Positions 26,085 to 35,702 are shown, counted from the stretch's first letter. The stretch is DNA of 64,000 nt from an uncultured Enterobacteriaceae bacterium (GCA_936920625.1 CAKZHC010000051.1:1-64000); one strand, 5' to 3'. The notes: generated from the sequence alone by a model not told the origin. Translations and numbers: made by a program.

Positions 26085-27050
26085 TCAGTGAGATAGCCAA
26101 GGAGTCACCAGCTCAGCCATCATAGTAATGTGCTGTGCATCATCATTTAACGCGGGTATATAGTGGAAATGTTTGCCGCCTGCATTAAGGAAAAAATGCC
26201 TGTTTTGTTCATTAATTTCTTCCAGTGTCTCCAGACAATCAGCAGAAAATCCAGGGCTTATAATCTGGAGATGTTCCACTCCAGCCGCCGGCAGGCTTTT
26301 AATAACCTCATCAGTGTAAGGCTGCAACCACGGTTCGCGCCCAAAACGGGACTGAAAAGAAATTCTAACCTGATCCTCTTCCAGCCCCAGTGCAGCCACT
26401 AGTGCCTCGGACGTGTCACGACAGCGTTTGGGATAATCGTCTCCTTCCTCTGTAAAACGCTGCGGAATGCCGTGGTAAGAAATGACCAGCACATCGGGCT
26501 TGCCATGCTGAGAAAAAGCCCGCTCCACAGATGCTTTTAATGCCATTATGTAGGCGATATGGGTAGCGTAATCGCGAATGAAATGAACTTCAGGCAGAGA
26601 ACGATAAGTAGCGAATACACGGGAGATACCATCCCAGACTGCGGCAACCGTTGAACAGGAAAACTGTGGATAAAGTGGCAACACTACCAGCCGGGTGACG
26701 CCCTGAGCAATCAAATTATCCAGTGCCGTTTTTAGTGCCGGATTGCCGTAAGTCATACCCAGTTCAACCGGGCATCTTAGTTTTTCTCTCAATGCCACGC
26801 ACTGACGCTGACTCCAGACCAGTAGTGGCGATCCATCTTCCATCCATATTGAGGAATACAGTTTTGCAAGACGTAGCGAACGTATGGGCAAAATGCCAGC
26901 ATGCAGGACTGGCCACCAGATCCAGCGTGGCAAATCTACCACCCGTTTGTCACTAAGAAATTGTTTCAGATAACGTCTCACCGCTACAGGCGTTGGCGCA
27001 TCAGGCGTACCCAGGTTCACTAGCAGGACACCGGATTTATCTTGCCTCAT
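26085..27050 (-). CDS. hemH: Ferrochelatase HemH
   Basis: 321 aa (E. coli 320). Inserts Fe(II) into protoporphyrin IX, the last step of protoheme synthesis. Visible signatures are VNLGTPDAPTPVAVRRYL at the N-terminus, the catalytic His in VISYHGIPQRF, the SFQSRFGREPWLQPYTDEV block, and the Glu-rich helix CLETLEEINEQN. Start MRQDKSGVLLVNLG is typical. It lies downstream of adk on the same strand, as in E. coli. Heme made here would supply the cytochrome bo3 oxidase encoded at the right end of the window. Confidence 0.97.
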   Translation of the reverse strand: MRQDKSGVLLVNLGTPDAPTPVAVRRYLKQFLSDKRVVDLPRWIWWPVLHAGILPIRSLRLAKLYSSIWMEDGSPLLVWSQRQCVALREKLRCPVELGMTYGNPALKTALDNLIAQGVTRLVVLPLYPQFSCSTVAAVWDGISRVFATYRSLPEVHFIRDYATHIAYIMALKASVERAFSQHGKPDVLVISYHGIPQRFTEEGDDYPKRCRDTSEALVAALGLEEDQVRISFQSRFGREPWLQPYTDEVIKSLPAAGVEHLQIISPGFSADCLETLEEINEQNRHFFLNAGGKHFHYIPALNDDAQHITMMAELVTPWLSH

Positions 27051-27197
27051 TGTTATTCCTTAGCAAAAAGCAGTTATACCCACAAACAACACAGGTATGA
27101 ATGAGAACATATAGCAATTGTAACGAAATAAAACCGGAGTCAAACCAATCGCTGCAACAGGACGCCAGAAGAACACGCTGGCTTGTGTGTGGAGTAG

Positions 27198-27842
27198 TTA
27201 ATCGAGGATCCTTGCAAGCTGATGACTGACATCACTCACTGAGCGGGTACCATCAATTTTGTGGTATTTAGCAAACCCATTTCTGGCTTCATCACTGTAG
27301 TAATTTATCAGCGGTGCAGTTAACCGATGGTACTCGGCAAGACGTTTGCGCACAGTGGCTTCTTCATCATCTTCACGGATGGTTAATGGCTCACCTGTAA
27401 CGTCATCTTTGTCTTTCACCTTGGGTGGATTGAACTTAACGTGATAAACACGGCCGGAAGCAACATGAAGGCGACGGCCAGCTATACGTTCAATAATGAG
27501 CTCGTCCGGAACGATAAATTCAAGGACATGATCCACACTGACTCCGGCCGCTTTCATCGCATCAGCCTGAGGAATAGTACGCGGGAAACCATCCAAAAGA
27601 TAACCTTTATGGCAGTCCGGCTTTGTAATGCGCTCCTTAACTAATGCGATGACCAGTTCATCCGTCACTAGTTTACCCTCATCCATCAGCACTTTTGCCT
27701 GCTTTCCCAGCTCGGTGCCAGCTTTAACTGCCGCACGTAACATATCGCCTGTGGAAATTTGTGGTATGCCATATTTCTCCATAATAAAGTGAGCTTGGGT
27801 TCCCTTACCTGCGCCCGGCGCACCGAGCAGAATAATACGCAT
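27198..27842 (-). CDS. adk: Adenylate kinase
   Basis: 214 aa, exactly the E. coli length. Catalyses AMP + ATP to 2 ADP. P-loop GAPGAGKGTQ at residues 7-16, AMP-binding STGDMLRAAV and GFPRTIPQA, and the LID domain (IAGRRLHVASGRVYHVKFNPPK). As in other enterobacteria the LID lacks the four-Cys zinc site. Complete and highly conserved. No terminator or promoter was assigned in the flanks. Confidence 0.98.
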   Translation of the reverse strand: MRIILLGAPGAGKGTQAHFIMEKYGIPQISTGDMLRAAVKAGTELGKQAKVLMDEGKLVTDELVIALVKERITKPDCHKGYLLDGFPRTIPQADAMKAAGVSVDHVLEFIVPDELIIERIAGRRLHVASGRVYHVKFNPPKVKDKDDVTGEPLTIREDDEEATVRKRLAEYHRLTAPLINYYSDEARNGFAKYHKIDGTRSVSDVSHQLARILD

Positions 27843-28204
27843 TGCGTCAATCCCCTTGCAAATAACTTAAATGGTAATATCAGAAGGCCATGAACATATC
27901 ACTAAGGTTATCAATCCACAAGAAATGGCTGGTGTTATCCAGCATTCAGCCAAACAAACTCAGAAATACGACATGCCATGTAAGACATTCAAAATAATTT
28001 AACAATTAATAAATTATGCATGATTTATTTCCGCCAGTGCAGGTTACGTCTGAGTAATATACCAGCAGGATGGCGTAGAGATTAGTATGCACTGAGTTCG
28101 TGATAACTGAGCAGAACATAAAGGCCATTACAGCAATATGCAGATACAATACAGACAATACCGCATGTTGCTGATACAACTATTTTTTCGCACTTAAATT
28201 TTGA
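27843..28204. other. Gap between adk and a PLP-transferase-like gene
   Basis: 362 AT-rich bases with no open frame of interest. It should carry the adk promoter and the 3' end of the transcript from 28205-29005; no clear hairpin was found. Confidence 0.4.
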
Positions 28205-29005
28205 TTAACTACCCCATAGTTGCTGAAGATCCCGCTCCACCTGTTCAGTCATATCGACAGCCTTGCGCCCATCTCCACGTACAGAATACGAAAGCCGGAT
28301 AGTATTCGTATCAGGAAAGTAGGTTGCACCTAATTCCTTTACCTGTTGCTGTAGCTTATCACTTAGCTGTGGTACGCTGAAACAACTGAAAGGTAGACCC
28401 ATATGACTGACAGAGTTAAGGCTGACACCTGCTATCTCTCTCATCTTTAGTGGTTTTACTTGCGCTACGTTGTAGGGCTGCCATTTATTACTGATAATTT
28501 GTGTCAATGCTTCTAAAAATGGACTTGCTGAAGAGGTGTTCTGTTCAAACAGACGAAGTTCACTGCGCATTAACGTACTAAAATGCTCAGGCCTCAGTGC
28601 GATGATCGCCAGCCCGGACGTGAGCAAAGCGTGTTTATCTAACGGCGTGATAAAAACAGAGCTGTCATTAATTAATTCATTATGCAAATTGGTAGCGAAG
28701 CTATGGGCCCCATCAACAACCCCTTTGCCATGGCTATTTTTTAGCGTGTTGACTTCGCCTGTGCAGGGATTGACGTGGGTGATCATCCGGATACTCCCCG
28801 GGCCGGTAAGACATCCGCGAGTATAAAACCGCTCATTAACAGGTTGATAGCGAGCATATTTTGCCTGACAAATGCTAATTTCCTGTTTGTAAAACAAATG
28901 CGACAAAATCACTAACCCCGTCTTTACCGATTCAACAAAAAAGATATCGAAACTATCGAGTTTATAAGTTTGTGACAGGGTCTCACGAAGTTTGTCTTTC
29001 AGCAT
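28205..29005 (-). CDS. Short class V aminotransferase-like (fold type I PLP) protein
   Basis: 266 aa; no close family recognised by eye. Residues 77-138 look like the core of a class V aminotransferase/cysteine desulfurase: THVNPCTGEV (the Asn-containing loop), VVDGAHSF with Asp98, and FITPLDKHALLTSGLAIIAL with Lys124. The Asp-to-Lys distance of 26 equals that between the PLP-pyridine Asp and the Schiff-base Lys in NifS/IscS-type enzymes. A C-terminal domain ends with DTNTIRLSYS. The usual ~100-residue N-terminal part is shortened to an opening FDIFFVESVKTGLVILSHLF. It may be a stand-alone enzyme of specialised metabolism or a non-catalytic relative. It is inserted between adk and htpG, which are adjacent in E. 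coli, and is flanked by empty DNA, suggesting acquisition. Start ATG has a weak ribosome-binding site. Confidence 0.7.
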   Translation of the reverse strand: MLKDKLRETLSQTYKLDSFDIFFVESVKTGLVILSHLFYKQEISICQAKYARYQPVNERFYTRGCLTGPGSIRMITHVNPCTGEVNTLKNSHGKGVVDGAHSFATNLHNELINDSSVFITPLDKHALLTSGLAIIALRPEHFSTLMRSELRLFEQNTSSASPFLEALTQIISNKWQPYNVAQVKPLKMREIAGVSLNSVSHMGLPFSCFSVPQLSDKLQQQVKELGATYFPDTNTIRLSYSVRGDGRKAVDMTEQVERDLQQLWGS

Positions 29006-30690
29006 ATATGCTCGCTTATAGAATTGATCACCATCAATCTGCCGAAACGGCGGTAACTATAGAAGATGCATCCATTAGTTAGTTAACTCTTGTTAATACA
29101 ACCGTGGTATGACCGTTAATGCCAAAAAGAGCGCCTGTCACAATTCCGGGAAAAGACTAAGGTATTAACTCAAATAATTTGCTTAATACTTACTCCAGCA
29201 TGCAGGCTGATCAACACTCTTGACATAATAGACATAATTTCCAATAACGGCGTACTAAAATTATGCCTGAGCATAAAATGAACCATTTAACTGATACATT
29301 TTATTCTGCCATCAGATCCCCAGTTATCCATCTTAGCAGAGCTACAATAAATTGATGTTAACTGAAATCTGATGTTAAAAATGAGAGTAGCTTAAAATCC
29401 AGGCCTCATCAGCCACACTGAATTTAGTAATAATAACCATACATTGCATATTACCTTAGATGATTTTCTTAGCAGGTTCCATCCCCACGTTATTTTGCGT
29501 TAATTTCTGATGGTTTTCCCTCTCCATAGCATTATCATATGAGATGTTAACAACCAATATCACTGGCATTTTCCTACAGAAGGACGAATTAGCAATTATT
29601 CGTTGCTAACCGTGATTTCTTGCAGCGATACCTGAATGAAGTTTGCACCGGGACTGGAAACTATATGCAAAAATAGTCGCTTCGGTTAGCTCAGGTAAAA
29701 TATTAATCCATTATATTCAATGAGTTATATTTTTACAGGTTGGCTGTATCATACTATTGGCAGCAGATAATTTTATTGTTTACTGCCCGCAAAAATTCCC
29801 AGCTGACTGATACCAGTATGATAACATTATCTGATACTAGTTATTGAATTTCATACAGAATATTAATCGCAACCTACTAAAAGCAATATTCCAAATAAAT
29901 ATGTAATTTTTTTCTTTTAAATTTGCAGTCATTTTCTATAAAAATGTAGGATAACTATCCATTTCCCAGATAATTATCACACTGTGTGTTCTGTTGATAT
30001 CTGCGGCCATTCCTCCTGAAACAAAATTGCAGAAACAGCAGATCATTTACAGTGAATTAAGACCATCAGGCATTATGATAAATTAGGTGATTATCATTGG
30101 ATTAATTCAATAAAAATTCTCTATAGTGAAAAATAATATGTCAGTATTATCCTATAACACTTACTAAATATCAGTAGCTTTGAGTACAATAACTTACCAA
30201 CATTGATGTTCTCTTCGTTTACTTACTGGGTGTCCGTTACCACACATATTCAACTGCATCATAACCAGACAACTGGTGTTATCTATTTAGATTTTATTTA
30301 ATCACTAGCCAGAGAATAGCCAGTAACGGCCCGGTTGCTTACGGCTAAAGACAGCAGTTAGCAAATATGCAGCCATCCTGTCTGTTATCTCTTTTGACCA
30401 TAATTATGATCATTTTACAGGCATTTCCGGCAGGGGCATAACACGCGCTCCAGCACTGAGCCAATGCTGACAATCCAGACGACACGCGGTGATTTTAGTG
30501 TAATAGTGCACTACATATTCCGATGACAAAGCCCATTGAAGTGATCTGATTGTTAGCCGGGAAATGCTGAAGACATGACGCAGACGCAAAGGGGAAGTTA
30601 AGATGTTCTGTCACCGATCACTGGAATAGGCAGAAAATATGACAACAGCACCTGTATCTGCCATCAGATACAGAGCAATATCAATAAAAT
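29006..30690. other. Long non-coding AT-rich stretch before htpG
   Basis: About 1.7 kb without a credible gene on either strand. Stops are frequent in all frames. Near 29747-29822 TATCATACT and AGTATGATA form a spaced inverted repeat amid CTGATACCAG/CTGATACTAG near-repeats. No tRNA, transposase end or recognisable pseudogene was found. E. coli has only a short spacer between adk and htpG, so this is extra DNA, probably eroded remains of genes that arrived with the PLP-like gene. Confidence 0.5.
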
Positions 30691-30739
30691 GAGGTGCTGA
30701 TTAAAGGAGTGTTATTCCCCCATCTGGCACCTCTTTTTA
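30684..30739 (-). terminator. Terminator downstream of htpG (possibly bidirectional)
   Basis: GAGGTGC (30691-30697) pairs with GCACCTC (30727-30733) around a long loop that can fold internally (GGAGTG...CCC). Read on the minus strand the stem starts 19 bases after the htpG stop and is followed by ATTTTATTG. On the plus strand it is followed by TTTTT, so it could also stop transcripts entering from the left. Confidence 0.6.
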
Positions 30740-30751
30740 TAAATTTCGCGT

Positions 30752-32623
30752 TTATGCCAGCAGTAGCTGATTCATCCGGCGTATAAACTGGTTTGGATCT
30801 TCGAGTGCACCACGTTCAGCCAGTAACGCCTGATCCAGCAGCAAATTAACCCACTCACCAAACTGCGTTTCATCCTCAATATCAGCGATATGCTTCACCA
30901 GAGGATGAGCAGGATTAATTTCTAAGAGATATTTGACAGTCGGCACGTCCTGACCAGCCGCCGCAAATAGTTTTGCCATCTGAGTACTCATTTCATTAGC
31001 ATCTGTAGTCACAACAGCAGGTGAATCTGTCAGACGCTGCGTCAAACGGACCTCTTTCACCCTATCTCCGAGCAGACTCTTCACGCGCTCAACAAAAGGC
31101 TCCAGCGCTTTTTCTGCCTCTTTTTGTGACTCACTGCCCTCTTCGTCAGCCAGTTTGTCCAGAGATTCATCCGCTTTACTTACCGACTGAAAATTTTTGC
31201 CATCAAGTGCTGTCAGATAACTCATCATCCATTCATCTATACGATCCGAAAGCAGCAATACCTCAATGCCTTTTTTACGAAATAGCTCCAGATGCGGACT
31301 ATTTTTGGCGGCAGCATAGCTGTCCGCTGTGATGTAATAGATTTTTTCCTGGCCCTCGACCATCCGGGCAACATACGTTTCCAGCGATACATTTTGCGCA
31401 GCACTCTCGCTATGAGTTGAAGCAAAACGCAATAGTTTTGCTATCGCTTCATTATTCGCAGAATCCTCAGCAGGCCCCTCTTTCAGCACCAGACCAAACT
31501 GCTGCCAGAAAGTCAGATATTTTTCATTATCATCTTTAGCCACTTTATCCAGCATCTGAAGTACACGCCGGGTCAGTGCCCCTCGCAGAGTTTGCGTTAC
31601 GCGGCTGTCCTGTAACAACTCACGGGATACATTAAGTGGTAAATCATTTGAATCAATCAGACCACGAATAAAACGCAGATAGCCGGGCATAAAAACTTCA
31701 GCATCATCCATGATAAACACCCTCTGAACGTAGAGTTTCAGGCCATGTTTGTGGTCTCGGTTCCACATATCCCAAGGCGCCTGAGAGGGAATATAGAGCA
31801 GGCTGGTGTATTCCTGCTTACCTTCTACCCGGTTATGACTCCAGGTAAGTGGGTCAGTGAAATCGTGCGAAATGTGCTTATAAAATTCCTTATACTCATC
31901 TTCACTGATGTCAGATCTGTTGCGAGTCCAGAGCGCCTGCGCTTTATTTATTTTTTCCCAAGTGGTGGTATTGTTCTCTTTGTCGTGATTTTCGATCTCA
32001 ACTGGGAGGGCGATGTGATCAGAGTATTTGCTAATGATGCTACGCACCCGCCAGCTATCAAGAAAATCATCTTCTCCTTCACGGAGGTGCAGAGTAATGT
32101 CAGTACCGCGGGTAGCTTTGGTTATATCTGCCAGTGTATATTCACCTTCACCAGATGATTCCCAAAATACCCCCTGATCGGCATCAGCTCCTGCTGCACG
32201 AGTTTGCACGGTCACTTTATCTGCAACAATAAAGGCAGAATAGAAACCCACACCAAACTGGCCTATGAGTTGACTGTCTTTAGTCTGATCAGAACCTAAC
32301 GAATCCAGAAAAGCTTTAGTACCTGATTTAGCAATAGTGCCAAGATTTTCGATAACCTCTTCTCGTGACATGCCAATGCCATTATCACTCAGGGTCAATG
32401 TACGTTTATCTTTATCAACAGAAACACGGACACATAATTCCCCATCGCCTTCATAAAGTTCAGGAGCTGACAGCGCCCGAAAACGAAGTTTATCGGCAGC
32501 ATCTGAGGCATTGGAGATAAGTTCTCTCAGAAAAATTTCTTTATTAGAATAAAGAGAGTGAATCATTAAATGCAGAAGCTGCTTAACTTCTGACTGAAAA
32601 CCGCGCGTCTCTTGTCCTTTCAT
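30752..32623 (-). CDS. htpG: Molecular chaperone HtpG (bacterial Hsp90)
   Basis: 623 aa (E. coli 624). Start at 32623 (MKGQETRGFQSEVKQLLHLM) with GAGGT upstream; the open extension further 5' is not family sequence. N-terminal GHKL ATPase: FLRELISNASDAADKLR, DNGIGMSREEV, GQFGVGFYSAF. The middle domain has GVVDSNDLPLNVSRE-like LIDSNDLPLNVSRELLQ with the catalytic Arg region, and a C-terminal dimerisation domain ends MNQLLLA. It remodels client proteins with DnaK under heat stress. A near-consensus sigma-32 promoter lies 51-79 bases upstream of the ATG. Confidence 0.98.
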   Translation of the reverse strand: MKGQETRGFQSEVKQLLHLMIHSLYSNKEIFLRELISNASDAADKLRFRALSAPELYEGDGELCVRVSVDKDKRTLTLSDNGIGMSREEVIENLGTIAKSGTKAFLDSLGSDQTKDSQLIGQFGVGFYSAFIVADKVTVQTRAAGADADQGVFWESSGEGEYTLADITKATRGTDITLHLREGEDDFLDSWRVRSIISKYSDHIALPVEIENHDKENNTTTWEKINKAQALWTRNRSDISEDEYKEFYKHISHDFTDPLTWSHNRVEGKQEYTSLLYIPSQAPWDMWNRDHKHGLKLYVQRVFIMDDAEVFMPGYLRFIRGLIDSNDLPLNVSRELLQDSRVTQTLRGALTRRVLQMLDKVAKDDNEKYLTFWQQFGLVLKEGPAEDSANNEAIAKLLRFASTHSESAAQNVSLETYVARMVEGQEKIYYITADSYAAAKNSPHLELFRKKGIEVLLLSDRIDEWMMSYLTALDGKNFQSVSKADESLDKLADEEGSESQKEAEKALEPFVERVKSLLGDRVKEVRLTQRLTDSPAVVTTDANEMSTQMAKLFAAAGQDVPTVKYLLEINPAHPLVKHIADIEDETQFGEWVNLLLDQALLAERGALEDPNQFIRRMNQLLLA

Positions 32624-32673
32624 GGTGATGGTTACCTCAGCTGCAATTAGTTTATTCGCAAAGTCGAGGTTAC

Positions 32674-32702
32674 AAATGGGGGAAACCACTGTTATTTTCA
32701 AG
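32674..32702 (-). promoter_or_regulatory. Sigma-32 heat-shock promoter of htpG
   Basis: Minus strand: CTTGAAA (32696-32702), a 14-base spacer, then CCCCATTT (32674-32681). This matches the sigma-32 consensus CTTGAAA-N13-17-CCCCATnT at every fixed base. It lies between recR and htpG, giving a short leader to htpG. htpG belongs to the sigma-32 regulon in E. coli. Confidence 0.92.
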
Positions 32703-32730
32703 GGGGGTAATAGCGACTATTGCGAACTAA

Positions 32731-33336
32731 TTAACAGTTTATCCTCTGGCGGCCCACCAGCGAATGGGAAAGTGTCGTGCCATCAACCATGTCAAGTTCG
32801 CCACCGACAGGGACGCCATGGGCAATACGGCTGGCTCCTGTGCCATACTGATTGCACAATTCAGCAATATAATTGGCTGTGGCCTCTCCCTCCACTGTGG
32901 GGTTAGTCGCCAGGATGACCTCAGAGAATGTCTCTTTTTGCAGCCGCTGTTCAAAACGATCAAGCCCAATATCGCGAGGGCCAATACCATCCAGCGGTGA
33001 AAGATGCCCCATAAGCACGAAGTAAAGACCTGCAAACTGACCTGTCTGTTCAATGGCATGAATATCGGCAGGACTCTCTACCACACAGATCTGGCCACTT
33101 TTATGACGGCGGGAGTTAGCACAAATAGCGCACATCTCCTGTTCGGTAAAGGTCCGGCAGTCAATACAGTGGCCAATTTCGGACATTGCCCGCGTCAGAG
33201 CCTGAGCCAGCTGCATACCGCCACTACGATTACGTTGTAGCAGATGGAAAGCCATGCGCTGCGCCGATTTTGGACCAACCCCCGGCAAAGAACGCAGCAA
33301 TGCTATAAGAGATTCAAGAAGCGTGCTACCTTGCAT
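32731..33336 (-). CDS. recR: Recombination mediator RecR
   Basis: 201 aa, same as E. coli. Works with RecO and RecF to load RecA on gapped DNA. N-terminal helix-hairpin-helix (LRSLPGVGPKSAQRMAFHLL), a four-Cys zinc finger (CIDCRTFTEQEMCAIC), and a Toprim domain (ICVVESPADIHAIEQTG; VILATNPTVEGEATANYIAE). ybaB precedes it with a one-base overlap (TAATG), and dnaX precedes ybaB, the conserved dnaX-ybaB-recR operon. Confidence 0.97.
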   Translation of the reverse strand: MQGSTLLESLIALLRSLPGVGPKSAQRMAFHLLQRNRSGGMQLAQALTRAMSEIGHCIDCRTFTEQEMCAICANSRRHKSGQICVVESPADIHAIEQTGQFAGLYFVLMGHLSPLDGIGPRDIGLDRFEQRLQKETFSEVILATNPTVEGEATANYIAELCNQYGTGASRIAHGVPVGGELDMVDGTTLSHSLVGRQRINC

Positions 33337-33665
33337 TAAAAGGGCATCTTAAAGCCAGGTGGCAGCTGCATACTGGCTGAAACAGAGGCCATTCTCTCTT
33401 TTTGCGCTTCTTCAATACGGTGGGAAGCGTCATTAAAGGCGGCAGCGATCAAATCTTCCAGCAATTCTTTATCATCCTCCAGCAAGCTGGGGTCGATGAA
33501 CACGCGTAAGCAGTTATGTTTACCGTCCAGAGTGACCTGCACCATATCAGCCCCGGCATTACCGGTAACTTTCAGTGCAGCAATCTCAGTCTGTACTTTG
33601 TTCATATCTTCCTGCATTTTCTGAGCCTGCTTCATCAGATTGCCCATACCACCTTTACCAAACAT
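33336..33665 (-). CDS. ybaB: Nucleoid-associated protein YbaB (EbfC family)
   Basis: 109 aa, E. coli length. Small dimeric DNA-binding protein: an N-terminal coiled helix (GNLMKQAQKMQEDMNKVQTEIAALKV), a central beta sheet (NAGADMVQVTLDGKHNCLRV) and a C-terminal helix (DLIAAAFNDASHRIEEAQKERM). Binds DNA with little sequence specificity. Sits between dnaX and recR; its stop overlaps the recR start. Confidence 0.96.
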   Translation of the reverse strand: MFGKGGMGNLMKQAQKMQEDMNKVQTEIAALKVTGNAGADMVQVTLDGKHNCLRVFIDPSLLEDDKELLEDLIAAAFNDASHRIEEAQKERMASVSASMQLPPGFKMPF

Positions 33666-33714
33666 AATTTTTTCTCTTAGCTCAGGCCACTTCGTAAACT
33701 AAAGCGGCATATTA

Positions 33715-35616
33715 TTAAACCGGTCGGATACTCTCTTCATCGACAACTGCATCGAACTTGCAACAGAATGTCTTGATATGATTATCCGTGCTAATTGACT
33801 GACGCGCCCGCGTCAGTTTTTCCTCATAAATCATCTTACGCAACTCAAGCGGCGTTTTAACCGCTGGATTATCATCTTCCACGATATGCAATTCAAGAGA
33901 ACGACCTGCCTGCTCGCTTAGCGCTTCTGTTAATAATTGCCGTGCACTGGATGAGTTGAGATGGCGATGAGCACTTCGCAAATGCAGGGAAAGCCCATGT
34001 TCCGTCTCTTCCAGCCAAGTATTGAGTGCCAGCTGTTGTACTAGTCTGGAAACAGGCAGACTAAAAATACGGGCGGCCCAGGGATCGCGCTGCTGCATTT
34101 CCAGCGTCAGCTGTGCAATGAGCTTATGGTCCTTATCTTGTTCAAACGCCTCGCGGAGTGTTTCCGGTGTAACAGTCGGTGATGATTCTGTCTCTGCCTG
34201 TGCCCGCCAGCGATAACGCTCTTTTTTCTGCGCTACTGACGCCTCTCCGGGAGTAGCAGGTTGTGATTTTACTGTCATCTCCGGGGCAAGCCCTCCTGGC
34301 TTCTGACTAACCGGCCGCGTTCTCGCCGCCGGTTCACTCTTTTTTGCGTTACCGCCTCGCTGCCGTGAAAGCTGAGTCCGGGCTTTTAGCAACTGACTGG
34401 TGGTATCAGGGAGAGAAGATGAAGAGCCGCTATCCTGGTCCGGTGCAATAGCTGGTGATACAATCTCAGCCACAGAAGCACGTTCGGCCTCTTCTGACGG
34501 GCGTTTTATAACAGCAGATTCCGTTATCATCTGCTGTGGATGAAACGCCAGCGCACGAAGCAACGTCATCTCGATGCCCATGCGTGGATCTGGCGCATAG
34601 GGAAGCTCTTTACGTCCAACCAGCAGTGTCTGATAGTAAAGTTGTACCTCTGCTGGTGGAAGCGTTCTGGCCAGTTCTCGTAAACGCTCCTCCTGTAGAG
34701 TGCCATCACGCTGCACACCGGGGAGCATCTGAGTCATCGCAATCTTATGCAACCACGACAGCATCTCTGCCAGTAAGGTCTCCCATACGACACCGCGACT
34801 GGCAGCCTGCTCTAATAATGTCATAGTGCCCTGAGCGTCAGCTTTCACCAGCGCTTCTACCAACGCCAGCGGTTGATCATCATCCAAAGTACCGAGCATA
34901 GTACTTACCACTACAGCCGTGATCTGCCCCTGCCCCAGCGCAATAGCCTGATCGGTTAAACTCAGACCATCACGCATACTGCCATCGGCTGCCCGTGCCA
35001 GAAGCTGCAATGCACGCGGCTCTGCCACAACAGACTCCTGCTCCAGAACATATTCCAGTTGTTGACGAATCTGCTCTGGCGTCAGCACTTTTAAATGAAA
35101 CTGAAGGCAGCGTGACAGGATTGTGATCGGCAGTTTTTGTGGGTCAGTTGTAGCCAGCAAAAATTTGACATGGTCAGGAGGCTCCTCCAGTGTTTTTAGC
35201 AGCGCATTGAAGCTGTGTCTGGAAAGCATGTGAACTTCATCGATCAGATAGATCTTAAAACGCCCACAAGAGGGCGCATATTGCACGTTATCGAGCAGTT
35301 CGCGCGTGTCTTCGACTTTGGTACGCGATGCTGCGTCAATCTCTAGTAAATCGACGAAACGCCCCTGTTCAATCTCACGGCAACTGCCACACTGACCACA
35401 GGGAGAAGCCGTGATGCCGGCTTCGCAATTTAACCCCTTGGCCAACAAACGTGCAATCGTTGTTTTACCAACGCCCCGTGTCCCGGAAAACAGATAAGCG
35501 TGATGAATACGCCCCAATGACAGGCCATTGGCCAGCGCTGTTAGCACATGTTGTTGGCCCACAACATCGGTAAAAGCTTGTGGACGCCACTTACGGGCAA
35601 GTACCTTATAGCTCAT
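33715..35616 (-). CDS. dnaX: DNA polymerase III tau subunit (gamma by frameshift)
   Basis: 633 aa tau (E. coli 643). AAA+ clamp-loader ATPase: P-loop GTRGVGKTTIARLLAKGLNC, zinc Cys residues (CGQCGSC), DEVHMLSRHSFNALLKTLEEPP, sensor LSRCLQFHLK. After a variable linker comes the tau-specific C-terminal part that binds DnaB and the alpha subunit (EERDPWAA-like QRDPWAARIFSL; LHLRSAHRHLN; VEDDNPAVKTPLELRKMIYEEKL). The linker contains the A-AAA-AAG slip site (34339-34345), so a -1 frameshift would yield gamma of 427 aa. Start ATG at 35616 (MSYKVLARKWRPQ) fits the family better than the ATG two codons upstream. Confidence 0.97.
   Translation of the reverse strand: MSYKVLARKWRPQAFTDVVGQQHVLTALANGLSLGRIHHAYLFSGTRGVGKTTIARLLAKGLNCEAGITASPCGQCGSCREIEQGRFVDLLEIDAASRTKVEDTRELLDNVQYAPSCGRFKIYLIDEVHMLSRHSFNALLKTLEEPPDHVKFLLATTDPQKLPITILSRCLQFHLKVLTPEQIRQQLEYVLEQESVVAEPRALQLLARAADGSMRDGLSLTDQAIALGQGQITAVVVSTMLGTLDDDQPLALVEALVKADAQGTMTLLEQAASRGVVWETLLAEMLSWLHKIAMTQMLPGVQRDGTLQEERLRELARTLPPAEVQLYYQTLLVGRKELPYAPDPRMGIEMTLLRALAFHPQQMITESAVIKRPSEEAERASVAEIVSPAIAPDQDSGSSSSLPDTTSQLLKARTQLSRQRGGNAKKSEPAARTRPVSQKPGGLAPEMTVKSQPATPGEASVAQKKERYRWRAQAETESSPTVTPETLREAFEQDKDHKLIAQLTLEMQQRDPWAARIFSLPVSRLVQQLALNTWLEETEHGLSLHLRSAHRHLNSSSARQLLTEALSEQAGRSLELHIVEDDNPAVKTPLELRKMIYEEKLTRARQSISTDNHIKTFCCKFDAVVDEESIRPV
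34309..34345 (-). promoter_or_regulatory. Programmed -1 ribosomal frameshift signal in dnaX
   Basis: Minus strand: GCA AAA AAG AGT GAA. The heptamer A-AAA-AAG at 34339-34345 equals the E. coli slip site, ending at codon 426. Slipping back gives GAG then TGA, so gamma would be 426 tau residues plus Glu. Downstream, AACCGGC (34328-34334) pairs with GCCGGTT (34309-34315) to form the stimulatory stem-loop. A purine-rich Shine-Dalgarno-like GAGG lies about 10 bases upstream. All three E. coli elements are present. Confidence 0.92.
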
Positions 35617-35702
35617 TAACATCAGGAGAAGTTGTCTGTACTGATAGATTATGCTACCACAGCCTTACTCTTACAGCGAGAACGAGATCGTAGTCTGGAC
35701 AA

